A DNA stretch of 47,426 nt from Christensenella sp. UBA2853 (lineage in GTDB: Bacteria > Bacillota > Clostridia > Christensenellales > Aristaeellaceae). Position numbers and translations under genes: made by a program. The notes under the pieces are model-generated. The model ran no database searches. It was given only the letters and a program-made list of their open reading frames with translations, and was not told the DNA's origin. The first letter of the stretch is position 1. Each line of letters opens with the position of its first letter. Below, piece after piece: positions 42,466-47,426 of this stretch. Location of the stretch: assembly GCA_002350845.1 (NCBI GenBank), contig DEFL01000080.1, positions 1 to 47,426 on the forward strand, given 5' to 3'.

Positions 42466-43620
42466 ATGTATTCCGATGCCATCCGCTATATCGGTGTTGA
42501 CGATGTCGATATTGATCTGTTTGAAGGTCAGTATGAAGTGCCTTCCGGCATGTCCTATAACAGCTATGTCATTCTTGACGACAAAATTGCCGTCATGGAT
42601 ACAGTCGATCTTCGCAAGGTCAATGACTATCTGGCCAATCTCAAGGCTGCGCTTGAAGACCGTAAGCCCGACTATCTGATCGTGCATCATGTCGAGCCTG
42701 ATCACGCTTCCTCACTGCAGCGCTTTCTGGATGTTTACCCGGATGTCACGCTGGTCGGAAATGCGAAGACCTTCCAGATGCTCGAAAACTACTTCCATCT
42801 CGGTTCAACCGCCCGTCTGGTTGTCAAGGAAGGCGAAAAGCTCGAGCTCGGCCATCACACGCTGACGTTCATCATGGCCCCGATGGTGCACTGGCCTGAA
42901 GTCATGATGAGCTATGAATCCGAAGAACACCTGCTCTTCTCCGCGGATGCCTTTGGCAAGTTTGGTGCGCGCGGCATGGATGAGCCCTGGGATGATGAAG
43001 CCCGCAGATATTATCTGAACATTGTCGGAAAATACGGTCCTCAGGTTCAGGCTGTGCTCAAAAAGGCCGCCGCACTTGACATCCGGACCATTCTTCCCCT
43101 GCACGGTCCCGATCTGGATGAAACCATCCCGCATGTGCTCGACCTGTATCAGAAGTGGAGCACCTATACACCTGAAATTGAAAACGGTGTTCTGATTGCC
43201 TATGCCAGCCTGCATGGGAATACAGCCGGTGCAGCCGAGCGTCTCGCCGACATTCTTGATACCAAAACCGACGGGGATATCCTCCTTGCAGACCTTGCCC
43301 GTGTCGATCCGGCCGAAGCACTTTCCTGTGCTTTCCAGTACAGGCGCGTCGTCTTTGCTGCATCCACCTACAATGCAGGCGTCATGCCCTTCATGGATGA
43401 TTTCCTGCATCATCTGAAAGCCAAGAACTGGCAGAACCACGTGGTCGGCCTGATCGAGAACGGTTCCTGGGCGCCGATGGCCGGTAAAGTCATGAAGGCT
43501 GAGCTGGAAGGCGTCAAGAATGTCACGGTCGTCGATCCTGTGGTCTCCATTCGCGGCGCTCTCAAGGAAAGTGATCTTCCTGCCCTGGAAGCCCTTGCCG
43601 ATGCCATTCTGAACGCCTGA
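42466..43620 (+). CDS. FprA family A-type flavoprotein (flavodiiron protein)
   Basis: A 384-residue cytosolic enzyme that reduces O2 to water or NO to N2O in anaerobes. The N-terminal metallo-beta-lactamase-like domain (about 1-245) binds the di-iron centre through His75, Glu77, Asp79 and His80 (HVEPDH), plus His in MVHWPE, Asp in SADAFG and His in LPLHGPD. The C-terminal flavodoxin domain (about 248-384) binds FMN (YASLHGNT and ASTYNAGVMP). No rubredoxin or flavin reductase is fused or adjacent, so electrons come from elsewhere. I chose the ATG at 42466, 8 bp after GGAGG. An ATG at 42460 is too close to it. Single-gene unit with its own promoter and terminator. Confidence 0.96.
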   Translation: MYSDAIRYIGVDDVDIDLFEGQYEVPSGMSYNSYVILDDKIAVMDTVDLRKVNDYLANLKAALEDRKPDYLIVHHVEPDHASSLQRFLDVYPDVTLVGNAKTFQMLENYFHLGSTARLVVKEGEKLELGHHTLTFIMAPMVHWPEVMMSYESEEHLLFSADAFGKFGARGMDEPWDDEARRYYLNIVGKYGPQVQAVLKKAAALDIRTILPLHGPDLDETIPHVLDLYQKWSTYTPEIENGVLIAYASLHGNTAGAAERLADILDTKTDGDILLADLARVDPAEALSCAFQYRRVVFAASTYNAGVMPFMDDFLHHLKAKNWQNHVVGLIENGSWAPMAGKVMKAELEGVKNVTVVDPVVSIRGALKESDLPALEALADAILNA

Positions 43621-43639
43621 TCTTCGATCCCGATCTCTG

Positions 43640-43675
43640 CGCACGAAAGCCGTAAACACGCTTTCGTGCGTTTTT
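43640..43675 (+). terminator. intrinsic terminator of the flavodiiron gene
   Basis: CGCACGAAAGC and GCTTTCGTGCG (43640-43670) form an 11-bp perfect stem with a 9-nt loop, followed by five T. Confidence 0.93.
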
Positions 43676-43761
43676 CTGTTTCTTTCTTTGACCGTTCATT
43701 GCCTTCAAACGCATCATTTCATCTGTTTTTTTCTGATTTGTTTCGATTTGACGTTTCTTCG

Positions 43762-43770
43762 TGCTATAAT
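43762..43770 (+). promoter_or_regulatory. extended -10 promoter of the M16 peptidase gene
   Basis: TGC-TATAAT (43762-43770) is an extended -10. A TTGACG at 43748-43753 is only 11 bp upstream and cannot be its -35. Confidence 0.65.
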
Positions 43771-43807
43771 CTGCGCAAATGCTGCATATTTATGGAGGTG
43801 TTTTCCA

Positions 43808-46800
43808 GTGAAACAACTGCTTTCCCTGGCCATCGTCATGGTCATGCTGTTCACTTCCCTTTCCGCACTTGCAGACGCTCTGCCTGCAGCATCCACCAGC
43901 GGGATACCTGCTGTGGGTGAAGTGGTGGAAGGATTTGAAGTGAAGGAAGTCCGGGATTTTCCGCTTGTCGGTGCTACCGCTGTTCTCTTTGAACATCAGC
44001 AGACCGGTGCCGGACTGATGTATGTCGCCAATGAAGATACCAACCGTGTATTTGATCTGACGTTCCTCACCCGGCCTACGGACAACACGGGTCTTCCGCA
44101 TGTGTTTGAGCATTCCACCCTTGACGGCTCGGATAAGTATCCTTCCAAAACGCTGTTCTTCAATCTGAGCTATCAGACCTACAATACGTATATGAATGCA
44201 TCAACCTACAGCGTGATGACAACCTACCCGATCGCATCACTTTCTGAAGCCCAGCTTCTGAAGTATGCCGATTATTATACCGACAGCTGCCTGCATCCCA
44301 TCGTGCTCGAAGATGAAAGCATCTTCCGCGAAGAAGCCTGGCGTTATCGGATGGGTTCCATGGAAGATGCTCTGACCATTGAGGGAACCGTGTATTCCGA
44401 GATGCTCGGTGCTACCACACTCGAGCGCATGGCCATGATGAATATGTACCGCACCGCATTCCCCGGCTCTGTTGTCGGACTTGATCAGGGCGGCGACCCG
44501 GATGTGATTCCGGACATGACCTGGGAGACACTGAAGGCCTATCATGACCTGTATTATCATCCCTCCAACTGTGTCGCTTACCTCTATGGACAGTTTGACG
44601 ACTACACAGCCTTCCTGAAATTGCTCAATGAAGCCTTCAGCACGTATGAAAAAACCGAATTCCACTTTGTGGATGCGGCATACTCGCCCATTACAGAATC
44701 GGTCACGCAGAGCTATGCCTTCCCGATGGAAGCCGGTGCATCCACGGAGCACACTTCCGTGGTGTATTATTCCATCGTCTGCCCCGGACTGAGGGATGAT
44801 CCTCAGGCCGAAATGGTCCTCAACACGCTCACAGATCTTCTCATTTCTGAGAGTTCACCCCTGAGCCAGGCACTGGTCAAAGCCCTGCCTTATGGTTCTT
44901 TCTCCTGTTATATTGATTCCACCGCACCGGATGATGCCATTGTTTTTTCCGGTTCCAATCTCAACCCGGATGATGCTGCGCTCTTCCGTGAAACGATCGA
45001 TGCAACCCTCAGCACCCTTGCTGAAAACGGCTTCAATCAGGACATGGTCGACGGCGTCATGGCTTCGACAGAACTTTCCATTAAGCTGACCCCGGAAAGT
45101 GCAGAGGTCGGTGTCAATCTGATTCCGAACATTGCCTATTCCTATGCCACTTCCGGCAATCCGTTCTCCTATTTCGATTACGTCGACAGTCTCTCCCAGA
45201 TGGGCACCTGGAATCAGGACGGCCTTTACAGGGACGCTGTTTCCAAATGGCTTGCCGGTTCCAAACTGACTGCGCTTGTCACCACCTATCCCGAGCCCGG
45301 TCAGAAGGAAGTCAAGGATGCCGCTCTTGCTGAACAGCTGGCTGCACTGAAAGCCGGTATGACGGATGCCGAAAAGCAGGCCATCATTGATGCAACCAAT
45401 GCATCCGAGGAAGACACAGCCGACACGGCGGCCATGGTCGCTTCCCTTCAGGCGGTCACCGTCGATTCCCTGCCTGAAGAAATCCGGCTCTATGACGTGC
45501 AGGATGAAACCGATGACCATGGTTTCCGCCACGTGGATGCGTTCGCCGATATCGCAGACGTCGGCCGCGTTGCCCTTTTCCTGGATGCCAAGGGACTCCC
45601 GCAGGATCAGATCCATTATTTCAAACTGTTCACAGACCTTCTGGGCAAACTGGACACCAATGCGCATACCAAGGAAGAATTTGATCTTCTCTCTGAACGC
45701 TACCTGTATGGGCGTGAAGCCAGGCTTTCCCTTCTGAGAAGCACTGAAGAAGAGTATCTTCCCTTCCTCCGCCTTGGCTGGACCGGCATGAGCACGGATT
45801 CTGCCACAGCCTATGATCTCATGTATGAACTCGTCTATGGCACACAGTTCAGTGATGTACAGAAACTGAAAGACCAGGTCAAGGGCATCAAGTCCAGCCT
45901 GCACAGCACCATCAATTCTTCTGCCTACAATATTCAGCTCTACCGCGCACTGGGTGTATACAGCCCGCTTTACCGTTATTACAACTACGTCAATTTCCTT
46001 GATTACTATGATTTCATCCTTCAGGTGGAATCTGCCCTTGAAACGGATCCGGACACAGTGGTCAATGCGCTTGTATCCATTCAGTCGTATTTCCACAATG
46101 CAGGCAATGCCATGGCCGTGTTTGCAGGAAGCAAAGAAAGTGCAGCTGCAAACCGTCCGCTCGCCGATGCATTCCTGAATAAACTGGAGAACGAACCGGT
46201 TGCCCATGTCGCCTATGACCTGCCTGTCCCTGCGAAGCGCGAAGGCCTGATCCTTGACCTGAATGTCAACTTCAATGCGCTGGCTGCCGATTATCCCACG
46301 GTGGGCCTCGATGCCTATAATGCCGGACTGGATGCCGTCATGTCCCTGGTTTCCGACATGTATCTGATTCCTCAGCTTCGTGACCAGTACGGTGTTTACT
46401 CGCCCCTGGCCGGTGCCGTTGAAGACGGTGGTGTTTATCTGATCACCTACCGTGACCCCAACATCACAGAGACATTCGATGTCTATGCTTCTCTGGCTGA
46501 CCAGATTGCCTCCCTCGATGTGGATCAGGATACGCTCAACGGTTACATTCTTTCCTCCTATGCTTACTATGCCAGAAGTTCGGGCGAACTGACCGGTGCC
46601 CTGAATGCGGCCATGACCCTGCTGGAAGGCAAAACTCAGGAGCAGACCATTGAATACATGCAGCAGCTCAAAGCGCTGACACCCGAATCCGTCAAAGCCT
46701 CTGCAGATCTGTTCCGGAAGCTCTCCGAAAACGGTGTCCATTCGACAGCCGGAAGCGCCTCTGCGGTTCAGGCTCATGCAGACCTGTATGAAGTTGTGCT

Positions 46801-47224
46801 CAACCCCTTCAATGCTGCAGACGCCTCATCCATTGAGCTCACTGATGCTCCTGAAGACAGTGCCTATTACACCGCCGTCCGGTTTGCCTTTGAGGAAGGC
46901 CTCATGGCCCCGGCGGAAGAAAATGCATTCGGTGTCGATCAGCCGGCCACTGTCGGCGATCTCGCCGGGGCAATCTATGTTCTGATCGGTGGAAGTCTGG
47001 GGGATGCACAGGAAGCGATCGCTACCCTGGGTGCTTACGGTATTGTATCTCCTGATGCTCAGGCCGATACAGCACTGACACAGGGCGATGCCGACGCCAT
47101 TCTCGTCAATCTGATGGCTGCGATGGGTGCAGAGGGAGCTTATACTCCTTCCGCGGAAAATGCGGATCTCCCGCTGACCCGCGGCGCACTCGCAGAACTC
47201 CTGCACACACTCTTCAGCGAATAA
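43808..47224 (+). CDS. secreted M16C-type zinc metallopeptidase with SLH-like C-terminus
   Basis: An 1138-residue exported peptidase of the insulinase/presequence-protease family. The signal peptide (about 1-23, cleavage near SALADA) is followed by the active M16 domain with the inverted zinc motif His98-x-x-Glu101-His102 (LPHVFEH). The third ligand is Glu175 or Glu176 (IFREEAW). The inactive second half completes the clam-shell chamber that degrades unfolded peptides. The last 100 or so residues (about 1035-1138) resemble one and a half SLH repeats (AVRFAFEEGLMAP ... FGVDQPATVGDLAGAI; LPLTRGALAELLHTLF), suggesting wall attachment. This is a by-eye call. The start is GTG at 43808, 7 bp after GGAGGTG. 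The frame is open upstream through the promoter, but that part is not coding. Confidence 0.92.
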   Translation: MKQLLSLAIVMVMLFTSLSALADALPAASTSGIPAVGEVVEGFEVKEVRDFPLVGATAVLFEHQQTGAGLMYVANEDTNRVFDLTFLTRPTDNTGLPHVFEHSTLDGSDKYPSKTLFFNLSYQTYNTYMNASTYSVMTTYPIASLSEAQLLKYADYYTDSCLHPIVLEDESIFREEAWRYRMGSMEDALTIEGTVYSEMLGATTLERMAMMNMYRTAFPGSVVGLDQGGDPDVIPDMTWETLKAYHDLYYHPSNCVAYLYGQFDDYTAFLKLLNEAFSTYEKTEFHFVDAAYSPITESVTQSYAFPMEAGASTEHTSVVYYSIVCPGLRDDPQAEMVLNTLTDLLISESSPLSQALVKALPYGSFSCYIDSTAPDDAIVFSGSNLNPDDAALFRETIDATLSTLAENGFNQDMVDGVMASTELSIKLTPESAEVGVNLIPNIAYSYATSGNPFSYFDYVDSLSQMGTWNQDGLYRDAVSKWLAGSKLTALVTTYPEPGQKEVKDAALAEQLAALKAGMTDAEKQAIIDATNASEEDTADTAAMVASLQAVTVDSLPEEIRLYDVQDETDDHGFRHVDAFADIADVGRVALFLDAKGLPQDQIHYFKLFTDLLGKLDTNAHTKEEFDLLSERYLYGREARLSLLRSTEEEYLPFLRLGWTGMSTDSATAYDLMYELVYGTQFSDVQKLKDQVKGIKSSLHSTINSSAYNIQLYRALGVYSPLYRYYNYVNFLDYYDFILQVESALETDPDTVVNALVSIQSYFHNAGNAMAVFAGSKESAAANRPLADAFLNKLENEPVAHVAYDLPVPAKREGLILDLNVNFNALAADYPTVGLDAYNAGLDAVMSLVSDMYLIPQLRDQYGVYSPLAGAVEDGGVYLITYRDPNITETFDVYASLADQIASLDVDQDTLNGYILSSYAYYARSSGELTGALNAAMTLLEGKTQEQTIEYMQQLKALTPESVKASADLFRKLSENGVHSTAGSASAVQAHADLYEVVLNPFNAADASSIELTDAPEDSAYYTAVRFAFEEGLMAPAEENAFGVDQPATVGDLAGAIYVLIGGSLGDAQEAIATLGAYGIVSPDAQADTALTQGDADAILVNLMAAMGAEGAYTPSAENADLPLTRGALAELLHTLFSE

Positions 47225-47236
47225 TCAGTACTTGAA

Positions 47237-47276
47237 GAGCCCGGCTGGTTTGATGTAAACCGGCCGGGCTCTTTTT
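47237..47276 (+). terminator. intrinsic terminator of the M16 peptidase gene
   Basis: GAGCCCGGCTGGTTT (47237-47251) and AAACCGGCCGGGCTC (47257-47271) form a nearly perfect long stem with a 5-nt loop, followed by a T-run. Confidence 0.93.
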
Positions 47277-47331
47277 CTGATCTTCTGTTTTCTGTGTCAG
47301 GGGCGTCCGAGCCGAACGGTTCTACAGCGGG

Positions 47332-47426
47332 TCAATCGAAAGGATAGACCACGCCCAGCTGCTTTCTGATGCCGTCCATCTGCTGCATGATCTGCAGAAT
47401 TTCCGGTTCTTCACGGAAAGTTAGGG
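47332..47426 (-). CDS. 3' end of an unrecognised gene, cut by the window edge
   Basis: On the minus strand an open frame enters from the window edge and gives 30 residues ending in KQLGVVYPFD before TGA at 47332-47334. It begins LTFREEPEILQIMQQ. The residue pattern is that of a real helical C-terminus, but the family cannot be told. The first 20 bases of this fragment are the right copy of the end-to-end inverted identity. Confidence 0.55.
   Translation of the reverse strand, partial: LTFREEPEILQIMQQMDGIRKQLGVVYPFD
47405..47424 (-). repeat. right copy of the 20-bp inverted identity
   Basis: Exact reverse complement of bases 1-20. Here the 20 bp belong to a continuous coding frame (LTFREEP, then EILQ), so this copy is probably the natural context. 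Confidence 0.9.

Noticed and set aside
43748..43770. TTGACG/TATAAT pair as a consensus promoter for the M16 gene
   Set aside because: The spacing is 11 bp, too short. The extended -10 alone is the better reading.
44855..46777. 640-codon open frame on the minus strand inside the M16 gene
   Set aside because: It is antisense to the M16 peptidase and shows no ribosome binding site, domain or signal. It reflects the codon bias of the real gene.

Overview
The window looks like a contig from an anaerobic, gut- or rumen-type member of the Bacillota (Clostridia sensu lato). The grounds are strong GGAGG-type ribosome binding sites, consensus sigma-A promoters, intrinsic terminators at most operon ends, a T-box leader, an FprA-type flavodiiron protein, a B12-dependent methionine synthase of the split type, and a set of cytoplasmic plant-glycan glycosidases (GH2, GH39, GH67, GH78). 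No rRNA, tRNA, CRISPR array or prophage was seen. The genus cannot be read from the sequence. The substrate-binding protein has no lipobox cysteine and all the clear signal peptides end in AxA-type sites.

Layout. 1-1287: a 5'-truncated IS30-family transposase and its 3' flank. 1288-7523 (minus strand): a secreted SH3b-repeat/peptidoglycan-binding protein, a DUF1015 protein, and murA followed by a J-domain/TPR protein. 7705-12547 (plus): a methionine operon, metF - stand-alone MetH reactivation domain - metH without that domain - tcdA, joined by 4-bp overlaps except before metH. 12562-17987 (minus): an Lgt-like membrane protein paired with a secreted phosphodiester glycosidase (NAGPA) protein, then a class-C beta-lactamase-like hydrolase paired with a GH13_18-like phosphorylase. 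18249-26406 (plus): a hot-dog thioesterase, a heterodimeric ABC exporter with one degenerate ATP site, and psuK-psuG-S9 peptidase. 26532-34044 (plus): GH2, metallo-beta-lactamase-fold protein, GH39 and GH67, a likely glucuronoxylan-oligosaccharide operon. 34112-37263 (minus): a three-gene ABC importer (ATPase, permease, binding protein) behind a T-box leader whose apparent specifier is TGG (tryptophan). 37385-40002 (plus): a UvrA2-type protein without the UvrB-binding region. 40068-42323 (minus): a GH78-like rhamnosidase. 42399-47276 (plus): an FprA flavodiiron protein and a large secreted M16 metallopeptidase with an SLH-like tail. 47332-47426 (minus): the last 30 codons of an unrecognised gene.

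How the genes work together. Methylene-THF is reduced by MetF and its methyl group is moved to homocysteine by MetH, which a separate subunit keeps active. The tryptophan T-box should raise importer expression when tRNA-Trp is uncharged. The GH67/GH39/GH2 enzymes have no signal peptides and should finish imported oligosaccharides inside the cell, but no sugar transporter or regulator lies in the window.

The most unusual structural signal is a perfect 20-bp inverted identity between the two ends of the window. The left copy is joined abruptly to the middle of the transposase gene, which suggests a chimeric join or an assembly branch point. The best candidates for something functionally new are the Lgt-like/NAGPA pair and the conserved His/Cys-containing C-terminal domain of the SH3b protein.
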